Positions 52,779 through 61,790 of a stretch of 64,000 nt of DNA are shown piece after piece; position 1 is the stretch's first letter; each line of letters starts with the position of its first letter. The position numbers were made by a program, and so were the translations under genes. The DNA is from Streptomyces prunicolor NBRC 13075 (GTDB lineage Bacteria > Actinomycetota > Actinomycetes > Streptomycetales > Streptomycetaceae). The notes beneath the pieces were generated by a model that saw only the letters and a program-made list of their open reading frames with translations, did no database searches and had not been told where the DNA came from. The DNA lies in NCBI RefSeq assembly GCF_000367365.1, contig NZ_BARF01000033.1:36404-100403 (forward strand), in the 5' to 3' direction.

Positions 52779-52841
52779 ATTGTGTGGTCCACGACCACGG
52801 AGGGGTGCGCCTCGACCGCGAGGCGGCTGTTGACAATGAAC

Positions 52842-52857
52842 TCAAGCAACTGCTTGA
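52842..52857. promoter_or_regulatory. TetR-type operator, copy 3
   Basis: TCAAGCAACTGCTTGA has perfect TCAAGC/GCTTGA arms (extended by C and G on the flanks) and lies 9 bp before the TetR start codon, a position expected for autorepression. Confidence 0.8.
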
Positions 52858-52866
52858 GTACAAGCT

Positions 52867-53517
52867 ATGACCAGGGTGGAGAAGACGGACCTACGCCGCG
52901 AGGCCGGTCAGCGCACGCGGGACGGCCTGCAGGCCGCCGCCCTGGAGCTGCTCGCGCAACGGGGCCAGGAGGGCGTGACACTCCGCGAGATCACGGATCG
53001 CGCCGGAGCCAACGTCGCCGCGGTGAGCTACCACTTCGGGTCGCTGAAGGCACTGTGCGAATCGGCGATCGAGCACGCGTTGGAGCAGTATCTGGACGCG
53101 CAGATGGCGGCACTCGACTCTCTGAGCCCCACTGCGACCCTCCACGAAGTGGCGGCGGCGTTCGCCGGGCCGATGATGCGCGCGTTCGTGGCCGGTGGAC
53201 AGGACCTGGCCGTGATGCGGACCGTGGCACGCGTCGGCATCGAACCGCCCCAGGGGTGGGAGCGGCTGACCGCCAAGTTCGACAAGAGTCGCCGGGATGC
53301 CCTCCGGGTGCTGAAACCGAACGTTCCCGGGGTCGACGAGGAGGAGCTGATCTTCCGTACGCGCTGCGCGGCCGGCATGTTGAACTGGCTCGCCCTGGCC
53401 CCCATCGGCGCCGAACTGGCCACCATGTCCGCCGAACAGCTTGAGCGGCAACTGGTCCCCGTGGTGGCCGGGGCGTTCCGCGGGGACGCCGCCGGCCCAC
53501 CCGCTGCGCGCCCCTGA
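52867..53517 (+). CDS. TetR-family transcriptional regulator
   Basis: 216 residues. N-terminal HTH: GVTLREITDRAGANVAAVSY then HFGSLKALCESAIEHAL (about 36-70). The C-terminal ligand domain is of the DUF/WHG-lacking type (LHEVAAAFAGPMMRAFVAGG). Three 16-bp operators (52723, 52763, 52842) lie between it and the divergent SnoaL-like gene, so it very probably represses both. ATG at 52867 has no clear ribosome site, so a GTG nearby or a leaderless message is possible. Confidence 0.92.
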   Translation: MTRVEKTDLRREAGQRTRDGLQAAALELLAQRGQEGVTLREITDRAGANVAAVSYHFGSLKALCESAIEHALEQYLDAQMAALDSLSPTATLHEVAAAFAGPMMRAFVAGGQDLAVMRTVARVGIEPPQGWERLTAKFDKSRRDALRVLKPNVPGVDEEELIFRTRCAAGMLNWLALAPIGAELATMSAEQLERQLVPVVAGAFRGDAAGPPAARP

Positions 53518-53541
53518 CCAGGGCGGAGCACTCGTCCGGGG

Positions 53542-54882
53542 TCACACGGCGGGGGCGTCTCCGGGCTTCGGGTGGACGGGGCACACGCCGACGGGAGCCG
53601 GTTGGGTCGGGCGGTCGAGGGCGCTCGGGGAACCCTGGGCCGGCGTGACGCGTGCGCCGCTGTCATCGTCCGACGGCGGGGTGAAGGCGACGTCCAGGCG
53701 GGTCAGGCCGCGGAAGTTGAGGCTGCGCTGCCACTTCAGGGGCTCGGTGGTGTCGAGACTCAGGTCGGGGAGGCGGGTGAGGAGCGCCTCCAGGACGATC
53801 GTGCCTTCCAGCCGGGCCAGCGCCGCGCCGAGGCAGAAGTGCGGACCGTGCCCGAAGGACATGTGCCGTCCGCCGGGCCGTTCGAAGTCCAGTACATGGG
53901 GATCGGGGAACACGGCCGGATCCCGGTTGGCGGCGCCGCACACAAGGAGCACCGTCTGCCCTTCGGCGATGCTGCGGCCCGCCAGGTCCAGGTCGTGCCG
54001 GGCCCGGCGCAGCATGAGCTGGACCGGGGCGTCGTAGCGCAGGAGTTCCTCGACCGCGGCGGGCAACAGGTCCGGCCGTTTGCGCAGTTGCTCGGCCGCG
54101 TGCGGGTGGCGGAGGAGAGCGAGGGTGGCGTTGCCGATGAAGTGGGTGGTGGTCTCGTGGCCGGCGATCAGCAACAGGGCGCAGTTGGCGAGGAGTTCGT
54201 CGGGGTCCTGGTCGGTGCTCTCGGCCTGTGCGGTCACCAGGGCGCGCAGGCTGTCCGGGGCCGGCGGGGTTTCCGGGCCGGTGAGAAGGCCGCGGAAGTA
54301 GGCGAGCATGTCGGCCATGCTCTGCGAGGCCTCGCGGTTGCGGTCGGCGTCGAGCCGGGAGTTGCCCATGGCTTCGGCGATCGGCTCGGACCAGGCGGTG
54401 AGGGCGGGGCGGTCCTCCTGCGGTACGTCGAGGAGGTCGCAGATGATGGTCAGCGGCAGCGGGCGGGCGAGTTCCGCGACGATGTCCATCCGTCCGGTCG
54501 GCGCCGCCTCGTCGATGATCCGGTCGACGGCTTCGAGGATCCGGGCGCGGAGTGTCTCAACTGCCCGCGGGGAGAAGGCTCTACTGATCAGGCCCCGCAG
54601 CCGGGAGTGGTCCGGGGCGTCGTTGTAGAGCATCTGTCGGCTCAACACCCGGGCCAGCGGCCGCAGTTCCTCGGACACGGCGTCGAGGTCGGGATAACGC
54701 ACCGAGGACAGCGCCGGGTTGCCCGTGGCGCTGCTGACGACCCCGTGCCCGGTGGCGATCCAGGCGCTCAGGTGACGGTCCCAGAAGAGCTCGTCCGTGT
54801 TCCGCAGCTCCTCGTAGAAGTCGTAGAGGCGCTCTTGGACCTGGGGCCGGAAGGCCGGCAGCAACGAAGGTGTGGTGCGCAT
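53542..54882 (-). CDS. Cytochrome P450
   Basis: 446 residues. I-helix LLLIAGHETTTHFIGNATLA (acid-alcohol pair ET), ExxR as EELLR, and heme-binding FGHGPHFCLGAALARLE near residue 345. The C-terminus carries a 45-residue Pro/Asp-rich tail (CPVHPKPGDAPAV) beyond the usual end. Bacterial class I type; redox partner genes are not adjacent. Downstream of the MFS gene after 88 bp, so it may end the MocR-DHDPS-MFS transcript. Confidence 0.93.
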   Translation of the reverse strand: MRTTPSLLPAFRPQVQERLYDFYEELRNTDELFWDRHLSAWIATGHGVVSSATGNPALSSVRYPDLDAVSEELRPLARVLSRQMLYNDAPDHSRLRGLISRAFSPRAVETLRARILEAVDRIIDEAAPTGRMDIVAELARPLPLTIICDLLDVPQEDRPALTAWSEPIAEAMGNSRLDADRNREASQSMADMLAYFRGLLTGPETPPAPDSLRALVTAQAESTDQDPDELLANCALLLIAGHETTTHFIGNATLALLRHPHAAEQLRKRPDLLPAAVEELLRYDAPVQLMLRRARHDLDLAGRSIAEGQTVLLVCGAANRDPAVFPDPHVLDFERPGGRHMSFGHGPHFCLGAALARLEGTIVLEALLTRLPDLSLDTTEPLKWQRSLNFRGLTRLDVAFTPPSDDDSGARVTPAQGSPSALDRPTQPAPVGVCPVHPKPGDAPAV

Positions 54883-54970
54883 CGCGCCAGGCTAGATCAG
54901 GTACGGACATGAGGGAGTTGCCGTTCCGGAAACAGGCTGTGTCCGTTCGATTCGCTCACCACTGGCACCG

Positions 54971-56248
54971 TCACGGGAGGCGTTTCTCGTCGGCTCCCCC
55001 GAAGCGCGTCTCGGCGGTCGCGGCGACGACAGCCGCGGAAACCGCCAAGAGGCCGACCACTAGGGGCAGTTGGACGGTCACACCCGTCAGGGAACCGGCC
55101 AACGCCGTTCCGGCGGACCCGGAGGTGATCTTCAGGGCCGCGACCCAGATGAAGACCTGGCCGCGTGCTCCGCTCGGCGCGTACTCCGTGCGGGCCGCGA
55201 GGGTGGAGGCGAAGAAGAAGGCGTTGAGGATCCCGGTGAGCGCGTACGCCGAGGCGGTCACCGCGAAGGCCGGGCTCGCGGTGACGGTGAGGAGGCCGGC
55301 GACGACGCCCAGGGCGAGGTGGCGCATCAGCCGACCCGGGTCGCCGGTGAGCGGGAAGACCATGACGGCTATGGACCCGGTGAGATTGCCGAGGCCGTAG
55401 GCGGCGGTCAGTACGGCCGCGGTGGCCGGTTCGGTGCCGAGGATCTTCGTCAGGTGGACCGCGGTGATCGGCAGGGCGGCGACGCTCAGGGCGACGATCA
55501 TCGTCAGGTAGACGGTGCGCCGCAGAGGTCCGCTGCGGACGATCAGCGCGAGGGTCGCTCCCGGCTTGAGGATCGCCGTCCGGTCGCCGCCGTGGGACGG
55601 CGCGGTGAACGGCAGCAGCAGGACTCCCCCGGCCGCCGTGACCGCCCCCACCACGAGGGCGAGTGCCGCCGCGGTGGGCGAGACCCAGCCCGAGAGCCCG
55701 GCCACCAGGGACGGGCCGACGGTGCCGCCGATGCCGTAGGTGGCCACGTCCCACCCCTGGGCCCGCCGCTGCGTGCGCAGGCCCGGTCCGACGATGGCGG
55801 GCAGCCGGCTGCTGATACCGCCGGTCAGCAGCGGCCCGCAGGTGCCGGCCGCGGCCAGCAGCAGTCCGGTCACTGCGGCGGGCGCGTGCCCGTACGTCAG
55901 CACTCCCCCGGTCAGCGCGATGGCGTAGAGCAGGCAGGCCGTCGCGATGACCTTCCGGCCGTCGCGGGCGGTGTCCAGGGGCCGCGCGACGAAGGGGCCC
56001 AGCAGATGCGGGGCAGTGATGCAGGCGCCGAGCACCCCGGCGAGCGTCCCGGAGCCGCCGCAGGAGGTGACGAGCAGAACGACGGCGACCACGGCGCCGC
56101 CGTCGGCGGTGCGGGCGAGTGCCGCGGCGACGACGTAGCGCGCCAGCCCGGTGCCACCTTTTCCACCCTGGCCGCCCTTTCCGCCCTTCCCGGACGGAGG
56201 CGGGGCGTCCCACACCTTCGACGTGCTTGCTATGTGGTGCTCACCCAT
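54971..56248 (-). CDS. MFS transporter with Gly/Lys-rich N-terminus
   Basis: 425 residues with about 12 membrane helices and the MFS loop 2-3 region GPFVARPLDTARDGRKVIAT. Before helix 1 is a GKGGKGGQGGKGG tract, a short in-frame repeat. Probably exports a small molecule. It starts 12 bp after the DHDPS-like gene, so co-transcription is almost certain. ATG at 56248. Confidence 0.87.
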   Translation of the reverse strand: MGEHHIASTSKVWDAPPPSGKGGKGGQGGKGGTGLARYVVAAALARTADGGAVVAVVLLVTSCGGSGTLAGVLGACITAPHLLGPFVARPLDTARDGRKVIATACLLYAIALTGGVLTYGHAPAAVTGLLLAAAGTCGPLLTGGISSRLPAIVGPGLRTQRRAQGWDVATYGIGGTVGPSLVAGLSGWVSPTAAALALVVGAVTAAGGVLLLPFTAPSHGGDRTAILKPGATLALIVRSGPLRRTVYLTMIVALSVAALPITAVHLTKILGTEPATAAVLTAAYGLGNLTGSIAVMVFPLTGDPGRLMRHLALGVVAGLLTVTASPAFAVTASAYALTGILNAFFFASTLAARTEYAPSGARGQVFIWVAALKITSGSAGTALAGSLTGVTVQLPLVVGLLAVSAAVVAATAETRFGGADEKRLP

Positions 56249-56260
56249 GGTGGTTGGCGC

Positions 56261-57154
56261 TCAGGAGGTGAGCCCGAGGGCGTCCAGCGCGGCGACGACC
56301 TCCTGGCGGGCGGTCGCGTCCAGCCCGCGCAGGGGACGCGGCAGGTTCGGCTCTTCCGTCAGGCCGAGGTGGGAGGCGGCGGCGGAGATGACGCGCAGGC
56401 TGCCGTGACGGCGGAACAGGGCCCACAACGGTTCGAGCCGGCCGGACAGTTCGACCGCTTGGTCCGCGTGGCCGGTCTGCGCGGCGCGAGTGAGGGCGAG
56501 GGCGGTCTCCGGGAAAGTACCGCCGATGACCGAATACCAGGCATCACAACCGGAGTTGAGGCCGCGGGCGGCCGTCCAGTCGCCGCTCACCCCGATGGTG
56601 ACGGTGTCGGGGATCAGCGCGCGCAGCGCGCCGACACGGAGCGCGGCCTCGCGGGGGTCCTCGGGCACACCGGGGATCTTGATCGAGCCGACGTTCGGCA
56701 ACTGCGCGATACGGCCGTGCAGTTCGTCGGTGAAGTGGACGTGCGTGGTGCCCGGGTTGTCGTAGACGCACAGCGGTACGGAGAGCTCGCGGGTGACGTC
56801 CTCGTAGAGCCCGAACACCTCTTCCTCGGTGAGGAGTTGATACGTCATCGGGGCGAGCAGCACTCCGGAGGCGCCCGCCTTCTGGGCGTCCTCGGCCAGC
56901 TCCAGCACCTGCGAGGTGCGCAGTGCGCCGATACCGACGATGACAGGGGTCCCGTCGGCGGCCTCGACCGCGATCTTCGCGGCGTGGGCGCGCTGTTCGC
57001 GGGTGAGGTAGGCGTAGTTGCCGGTGGAGCCGAGCGCGCCGATGGAGTCCACACCGGCGGCGGCGAGTCGGGCGACGAGTGCCGCGTACGCCGTTTCGTC
57101 GATGCCCTGCTCGCTGGTGGGTGTGAGGGGGAAGGCGCTCAGGCCGCGGAACAT
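56261..57154 (-). CDS. Dihydrodipicolinate synthase / N-acetylneuraminate lyase family protein
   Basis: 297 residues. Class I aldolase features: GALGSTGNYAYLTREQRAHA near residue 40, the Tyr-containing VPLCVYDNPGTTHVHF, and the Schiff-base Lys in NVGSIKIPGVPED. Family members act on 2-keto acids; with a MocR regulator and exporter alongside, a catabolic or specialised role is likelier than lysine synthesis. AAGGAG lies 4-5 nt before the ATG at 57154. Confidence 0.9.
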   Translation of the reverse strand: MFRGLSAFPLTPTSEQGIDETAYAALVARLAAAGVDSIGALGSTGNYAYLTREQRAHAAKIAVEAADGTPVIVGIGALRTSQVLELAEDAQKAGASGVLLAPMTYQLLTEEEVFGLYEDVTRELSVPLCVYDNPGTTHVHFTDELHGRIAQLPNVGSIKIPGVPEDPREAALRVGALRALIPDTVTIGVSGDWTAARGLNSGCDAWYSVIGGTFPETALALTRAAQTGHADQAVELSGRLEPLWALFRRHGSLRVISAAASHLGLTEEPNLPRPLRGLDATARQEVVAALDALGLTS

Positions 57155-57210
57155 GATGGCTCCTTGAGGGGGTGGGACGAGTGGGTGGGACTAGTGGGCG
57201 GTGAATGCGT

Positions 57211-57258
57211 GATGGTCAGGTGGCCGCTGAGCGGGAAGGCATGACGGTCAGGTGGCCG
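57211..57258. repeat. Short direct repeat at the MocR stop codon
   Basis: GATGGTCAGGTGGCCG (57211-57226) recurs as GACGGTCAGGTGGCCG (57243-57258), 15 of 16 identical and 32 bp apart. The second copy includes the stop of the MocR gene, so the first duplicates its tail end. Confidence 0.7.
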
Positions 57259-58591
57259 TCGAGTGCAACTCCGCGACAGTGGCGGCGAGTTCGGCCGCGA
57301 AGGCCTCGGCCTGCGGTTCGGTGAGGGTGGCGGCGGTGACCCGGATCGCGCCTTGGTGGGCGGCCGGATCCGGCGCGAAGAGGTGCCCCGGCCGCACCGC
57401 CCAGCCCCGCCGCGCGAGGTCCGCGACGGCGGCCCGTCCGTCGACGTCGAGTTCGACCCATACGTTCAACCCGTCGGGCCGGTACGGGACTTCGATGCCC
57501 TGGGCACGCAGCCGCTCGACGAGCAGGCCACTGCGCCGCGCGTACAACTCGCGGGCCCGTTCGTGGAGTTCGTGCACCCGGGGATCCAACAGGAGTTCGC
57601 GGGCGGTGTGTTGCAGCAGCCGACTGACCCAGGTGGTGCCGGCGCTCAGCCGTGCCTCCAGGCGCGCGGTGGTCCCGGCATCGGCGGCGACGAGGGCGAG
57701 CCGCAGATCCGGTCCGAGGAACTTGGACACGGACCGCACCAACGCCCAGCGCGTACTGCCCGGCGGGGTGACCCGGTGGTACGGCCGCGCGGAAACCGCC
57801 GAGAAGTGGTCGTCCTCGATCACGAGAACCTGGGGGTGCCGCGCGAGGATCGCCCGCAGGTCGGCCGCCCGTTCCTCGGTGAGACTCGCACCGGTCGGGT
57901 TGTGGGCGCGGGGGGTGCAGACGACCGCGCGGGCACCGGCCGCCAGTGCTGCGCGCAGCGCGTCGGGGCGCATGCCGGCGCCGTCGACCCGGACGGGCGC
58001 GGAGCGGTAGCCACCCAGTCGCAGGGTGCCGATGCTTGCCAGGAAACAGGGGTCCTCGATCGCGACCAGATCCCCGCGGGTGAGGTGGGCGTTCAGCAGC
58101 CGCTCGGTGGCGTCCACCGCTCCGTGCGTCACCAGCGTGCGGAACGGCTGGTCGACGTCCTCGGCGAAGTCGGCGCGGGCCCAGGTGTCCAACTCGGGGT
58201 CGACGGCGGGCGCACCGTACAGCGGCGGGCCGTACTCCCCGCGCCGGGCGGCGCCCAGGAGGTCGGGCAACAGCAGCGGGTCGGGGTTGCCACTGGCCAG
58301 GTCGACGCAGTCACCCCCGACACCGGCACCGACGCCCTCCCGCGCGAGCTGCGGCACCGCCGCGACGACCGTGCCGCCACGCCCCCGCGTCTCGGCCACA
58401 CCCGCTTCGACGAGCCGCCGGTACGCGAGGGCAACCGTGTTCCGGTTGACCCCCAACTCGCCCGCGAGCACGCGCACCGGGGGCAGGCTCGCCCGCGGCG
58501 CCAACTCGCCCGAGGCGACCTGGTCCCGCACACTTCCCGCGATCTCGGCCGCGGTGGTGCCCTTGATGCGCACGTGATCAGCTCCGCCCAT
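57248..58591 (-). CDS. MocR-type regulator (GntR HTH fused to PLP aminotransferase fold)
   Basis: 447 residues. The N-terminal GntR HTH spans about 8-75 (LPPVRVLAGELGVNRNTVAL). The rest is a fold-type I aminotransferase with VCTPRAHNPTGASL, the Asp in VLVIEDDHFSAV, and the PLP lysine in VRSVSKFLGPDLRLALVA. Such proteins sense amino acids or PLP adducts and regulate a neighbour, most plausibly the DHDPS-MFS-P450 run downstream on the same strand. Confidence 0.92.
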   Translation of the reverse strand: MGGADHVRIKGTTAAEIAGSVRDQVASGELAPRASLPPVRVLAGELGVNRNTVALAYRRLVEAGVAETRGRGGTVVAAVPQLAREGVGAGVGGDCVDLASGNPDPLLLPDLLGAARRGEYGPPLYGAPAVDPELDTWARADFAEDVDQPFRTLVTHGAVDATERLLNAHLTRGDLVAIEDPCFLASIGTLRLGGYRSAPVRVDGAGMRPDALRAALAAGARAVVCTPRAHNPTGASLTEERAADLRAILARHPQVLVIEDDHFSAVSARPYHRVTPPGSTRWALVRSVSKFLGPDLRLALVAADAGTTARLEARLSAGTTWVSRLLQHTARELLLDPRVHELHERARELYARRSGLLVERLRAQGIEVPYRPDGLNVWVELDVDGRAAVADLARRGWAVRPGHLFAPDPAAHQGAIRVTAATLTEPQAEAFAAELAATVAELHSTAT

Positions 58592-58789
58592 ACAGAGGTA
58601 TTCGTCCTATGCCAAAGATTGTCCTAGGCCAAACATACGGCATGGGTGGGGGGTGCATGTTCATGTGTCGCGAGGTCGGGTGTCGCGAGGTCTGGGTGCG
58701 GGCAAGGGCCGACCACGCCTCGGCCGGCGATGCCGGTACCGCTACGGTGTGCGCGTTGCCGCGCCGGATATGAGAAAACGTGGGGACCC

Positions 58790-59332
58790 ATGCCCTTGAG
58801 CCAACCCCGGAGACTTCCCGTGTGGCCGTTCGCGATCGGGGGCTCGGTACTCGTCCTGGCCGTCCTCGCGGCGGTCGGCACCTGGGTGTACGGCGTCTAC
58901 CGCATGTCGGACCCCGTGCCGCCCGTCCTTGGCGCACGCGTGGAAGGCAGGACGATCGTCGTCAAGTTCCCCGTCTGCCCCACGGACGTGATCCAGCGCG
59001 TGGAGGTGACGGACTTCGACGACGACACCAGCGCGAATCCGCACATCCTGTGGTGGGCCGCCAACCCCACGACGCCATCGGCCAAGAAGGGGATCGCCAG
59101 GCTCTGGTCCGGCGAGGGATTCGAGCGCCACGCCCCGGAACCGGCCCGGTCCGCCGTCCCCCGCAACCTCGACATCGGGTACGCGGATCCGTCGGACGAC
59201 GGCCGAGACGGCGTCTTCACGCTGCGCACGATATCCACGGCGAGACTGAAGGCCGGACAGTACTGGACCGACGACGGCCCCAAGACCGCCGCGCAGATCG
59301 ACGCACAACTCACCTGCCACAGGGGCGGTTGA
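58790..59332 (+). CDS. Single-pass membrane protein of unknown function
   Basis: 180 residues: short Pro-rich N-terminus, one helix (WPFAIGGSVLVLAVLAAVGTWVYGV at about 12-36), then an external domain (VEGRTIVVKFPVCPTDVIQR, LKAGQYWTDDGPKTAAQIDA). A Cys pair (CPTD... and the final C) might bond. ATG at 58790 has GGGGACC upstream. No family recognised. Confidence 0.7.
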   Translation: MPLSQPRRLPVWPFAIGGSVLVLAVLAAVGTWVYGVYRMSDPVPPVLGARVEGRTIVVKFPVCPTDVIQRVEVTDFDDDTSANPHILWWAANPTTPSAKKGIARLWSGEGFERHAPEPARSAVPRNLDIGYADPSDDGRDGVFTLRTISTARLKAGQYWTDDGPKTAAQIDAQLTCHRGG

Positions 59333-59366
59333 GGAGGCAACGCCCTGGCCCAGGACGCCAGTTCCG

Positions 59367-59756
59367 CTACGGCGCCAGGGTGCGCATGACGTCGAACTCG
59401 TTGCCCTCGGGGTCGGCCATGACCACCCAGTTCCGGTCGGAGCCCTGACCCACATCGGTCGTGGTGGCGCCGAGCGCGAGCAACCTGGTCACCTCGTCCT
59501 CGGTACTGCCGTCGATCGGACTGACGTCGAGGTGAAGTCGATTCTTGACGGTCTTTCCCTCGGGCACCTGGATGAACTGCAGGCTGGGCGGCATCTGACG
59601 GGCCCGCACCTCCTCGGCGGTCGGCACCCAGGAACCGATCTCGACCTTGCCCTCGCTCCGGTCGATCACCTTGAAGTCCAGGACCGCGCACCAGAACGCC
59701 GCGAGCCGCTCCGGATCACGGCAGTCGACGACCAACTCGGTAAACCTACTTGTCAC
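59367..59756 (-). CDS. VOC (glyoxalase/bleomycin-resistance) superfamily protein
   Basis: 129 residues with the paired beta-alpha-beta-beta-beta modules: FTELVVDCRDPERLAAFWCA and VKNRLHLDVSPIDGSTEDEV, ending MADPEGNEFDVMRTLAP. The metal ligands are in the typical places (RLHLDV His, NEFDV Glu). GTG at 59756 follows GGGAGAG closely. Overlaps by 11 bp the end of a decayed TetR gene. Confidence 0.88.
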   Translation of the reverse strand: MTSRFTELVVDCRDPERLAAFWCAVLDFKVIDRSEGKVEIGSWVPTAEEVRARQMPPSLQFIQVPEGKTVKNRLHLDVSPIDGSTEDEVTRLLALGATTTDVGQGSDRNWVVMADPEGNEFDVMRTLAP

Positions 59757-60054
59757 GACTCTCCCAGATAGCCAGGTCTGTATCGAAGGCGGGCGACAAC
59801 CGGCCTTGGTCCTGGGCCGCTTGCAACCGGGCGACGGTCAGGTCGGCCTGCGGGGCGATGAAGCGCTCAAGGGCGCCCTTGGAGGGCCATCTGCGATAGC
59901 TGGTGTACTTCCCCGCGCCGGCTCGGGTCGCGATCGCTTCGATGCCGAGCTTGGCGTAGCCGAACTCCCGACCCGGTTCCAGCGCGGTCCGCATGATGGC
60001 CTCGGTCCGGATGATTGCCTCGGTCCGGGCGGCACCGCGGTGGAGGTCGGTCAC
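59746..60054 (-). pseudogene. TetR-family regulator gene with internal deletion
   Basis: The HTH part is recognisable (FGYAKLGIEAIATRAGAGKY then TSYRRWPSKGALERF). It then jumps to a C-terminal-looking segment (VARLQAAQDQGRLSPAFDTD) and stops at about 102 residues. TetR proteins normally have about 190, with 70-80 residues between these elements. A large in-frame or near in-frame deletion is the simplest reading. Confidence 0.65.
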
Positions 60055-60154
60055 GCCGTAACCCTACCGGCAAGGCACGTACCCGTACTTGCCGGAATCT
60101 CGACCTGTGCGATCTTCTTTGCGGCACGAAATGCGCTGTTCCAGCGGGGAGTTC

Positions 60155-60316
60155 ATGGACATCGACGTGATCATCGCGGGAGCCCGCCCGACCGGTGCGG
60201 ACGCCGGGTACCGGACCACGGTGATGCCCGGCGTCCGCACCGGGCACGGAGCGATCACTGCTTCCGGCACCGTGGACGACCGGGAGGCCGCAGCCCCCGA
60301 TCCCTCCCCGCACTGA
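60155..60316 (+). pseudogene. Chimeric remnant: monooxygenase N-terminus joined to a hexapeptide acetyltransferase segment
   Basis: ATG at 60155 with GGGGAG upstream begins MDIDVIIAGARPTG, a slightly damaged FAD-monooxygenase dinucleotide fold. After about 15 residues the frame becomes YRTTVMPGVRTGHGAITASG, typical of left-handed beta-helix acetyltransferases (Vat/CatB type). Neither protein is complete. Confidence 0.65.
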
Positions 60317-60332
60317 GAAGCGAGCCGTCAGC

Positions 60333-60491
60333 ATGCCCCGTCCATCCCCCGGCACCCCGTTCACCGACTGGCTCCGCGAACATGCCGTCCCGCTCACCCA
60401 CCTCGACCCCTAGGCGCCGCTCGACGACCTGGAACCGCTCTGCGGCATCATCGGAGACGCCCGCGTCGTCGCGATCGGCGAACACTCCCGT
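60333..60491 (+). pseudogene. 5' fragment of an erythromycin esterase-family gene with a nonsense codon
   Basis: Reads FTDWLREHAVPLTHLDP-stop-APLDDLEPLCGIIGDARV then VAIGEHSR. The TAG is at about 60411 and the sequence continues in the same frame on both sides, then ends abruptly at a junction with a reversed GalU fragment near 60490. The rest of the about 400-residue enzyme is absent. Confidence 0.72.
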
Positions 60492-60494
60492 CTT

Positions 60495-60738
60495 CGCGGA
60501 GTTGTTCGACGAGGGCGGGGTTGGGGCGAAAGTGCTCCTGGATCAAGGACTTGCCGCCCGAGACGACGACGGTGATATCGGTGATGCCGAAGTCCACCAG
60601 CTCGCGGACGGTGTGCTCGATGACCGGCTTGTCGCCGACCGGCAGCATCTCCTTCGGCGTCGCCTTCGTCAGCGGCAGCAGCCGGGAGCCGAGCCCTGCG
60701 GCGGGAATCACGGCCCTGCGAATCGTCGGCGACAACAC
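60495..60738 (-). pseudogene. galU: 5' fragment of a UTP-glucose-1-phosphate uridylyltransferase gene
   Basis: Starts ATG at 60738 and reads RRAVIPAAGLGSRLLPLTKA then TPKEMLPVGDKPVIEH, the GalU nucleotide-binding signature, up to LVEQLREDG. It then crosses into reversed esterase sequence near 60490. Only about 80 of roughly 300 residues remain, so it is not functional. Confidence 0.85.
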
Positions 60739-60947
60739 ATCTCTCTCCGGTCGAACGTCATGTGCGTCATGTGCGTCATGTGCTTCTCAACGGGCGCGGC
60801 GTTCGGACGCTACCAACAGCCGTTGCCGAATCCCGCACTGCAATGGAACGGCCATCTGCGCTGGAAGTTCCTGTACGCACCCGTAATTGACGTAGTCGTG
60901 CTCAAGGTGAAGACCGAGGGGCCTTGACCCGGAATCTTGGACACGGG

Positions 60948-61037
60948 CTATGCGGCTGGGGCCAGGGTAGTTGATGTTGAGTTGAGGGCTGTCTCGTAGG
61001 CGATGGGGCTGCGTTGTCCGAGGCTGGAGTGGCGGCG
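60948..61037 (-). mobile_element. 3' remnant of an IS3-family transposase
   Basis: RRHSSLGQRSPIAYETALNS followed by TSTTLAPAA-stop is the end of the rve integrase domain of IS3-type OrfB. The remainder of the element, including inverted repeats, is not seen. Flanked by gene fragments, so it probably mediated past rearrangement. Confidence 0.75.
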
Positions 61038-61045
61038 TCGGGTGA

Positions 61046-61454
61046 TGACACGGACCCGCGTGCCCGCGTCGTCGCAGGATGGGACGCGCACATCGCATTC
61101 GCGCTCGCCTACCCGGGTCTCTACCCGGCGAGGTACCCGACATCGGGCCCGCTGCCGAGCCAGGTCGAAGGAAGCGGCGCGCTGCTGCGCGCCGGTTTCG
61201 ACGAGCTGGAGCAGGCAGGCGCCCTCCGGCCCGGGATCACCGCAGCACTGGCGACGAACGCGCTCCGCGCAGCCTTGCGCGGTGTCGCCCACGCAGTCGC
61301 CGCGAACCCCGACAACGGCGACAACGACGCGACGTCAGCCGTCGTCCGCGACGCGCTCATCCACGCGCTCGTCGGGGACCGGGCACATAACCGACTCCTC
61401 GCCGATCCGGCCCCGGACCGAGCGAGAACCCGCACGATGGAGCAACACCCATGA
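61046..61454 (+). pseudogene. TetR-family regulator, C-terminal fragment
   Basis: Reads DPRARVVAGWDAHIAFALAY then GFDELEQAGALRPGITAALA and AVVRDALIHALVG, the ligand-binding half of a TetR protein. The DNA-binding HTH is missing; the IS3 remnant lies where it should be. The stop overlaps the next ATG (ATGA), the trace of an old operon. Confidence 0.7.
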
Positions 61455-61497
61455 CCGATCTGCTCACAGGCAAGACCATCCTCATCACCGGCGCCTC
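61451..61497 (+). pseudogene. N-terminal stub of a short-chain dehydrogenase
   Basis: MTDLLTGKTILITGASA is the start of an SDR Rossmann fold (TGxxxGIG region lost). Homology ends after 16-17 residues. Confidence 0.5.
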
Positions 61498-61790
61498 AGC
61501 GAAATGCCACCGAGTCGCCACACACCGCCTCTCTCCTGGTCCGTCAAGCGGCTCGACCAGCAGAACGGTCCCAGGCGGCCCGGCACGCCTATGCGCGTCC
61601 GAGCCCGTGACCTTCACTGCTGCAAGGTCGATACTTTCCACATGGGCACTCCGACCGCCCCTCGTCAGCATCGGTACCGCCGGAGCCCGCTTCGGACCGC
61701 CGAGGACCGCCAAGATCGACAACCGACCAAACCCACTCTGGCCAGCAAAGACATAGGTCAGAGGCCCATCTGCTCATCTCGCCAGGAGGT
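61498..61790. other. Unassigned stretch before dhaK
   Basis: About 290 bp follow the SDR stub. A minus-strand frame (61357-61722) has moderately protein-like composition but no recognised domain or ribosome site. Probably decayed sequence plus the dhaK promoter. Confidence 0.35.

Noticed and set aside
61357..61722. Minus-strand gene upstream of dhaK
   Set aside because: Composition is borderline, but it overlaps recognisable TetR and SDR fragments and has no domain or ribosome site.
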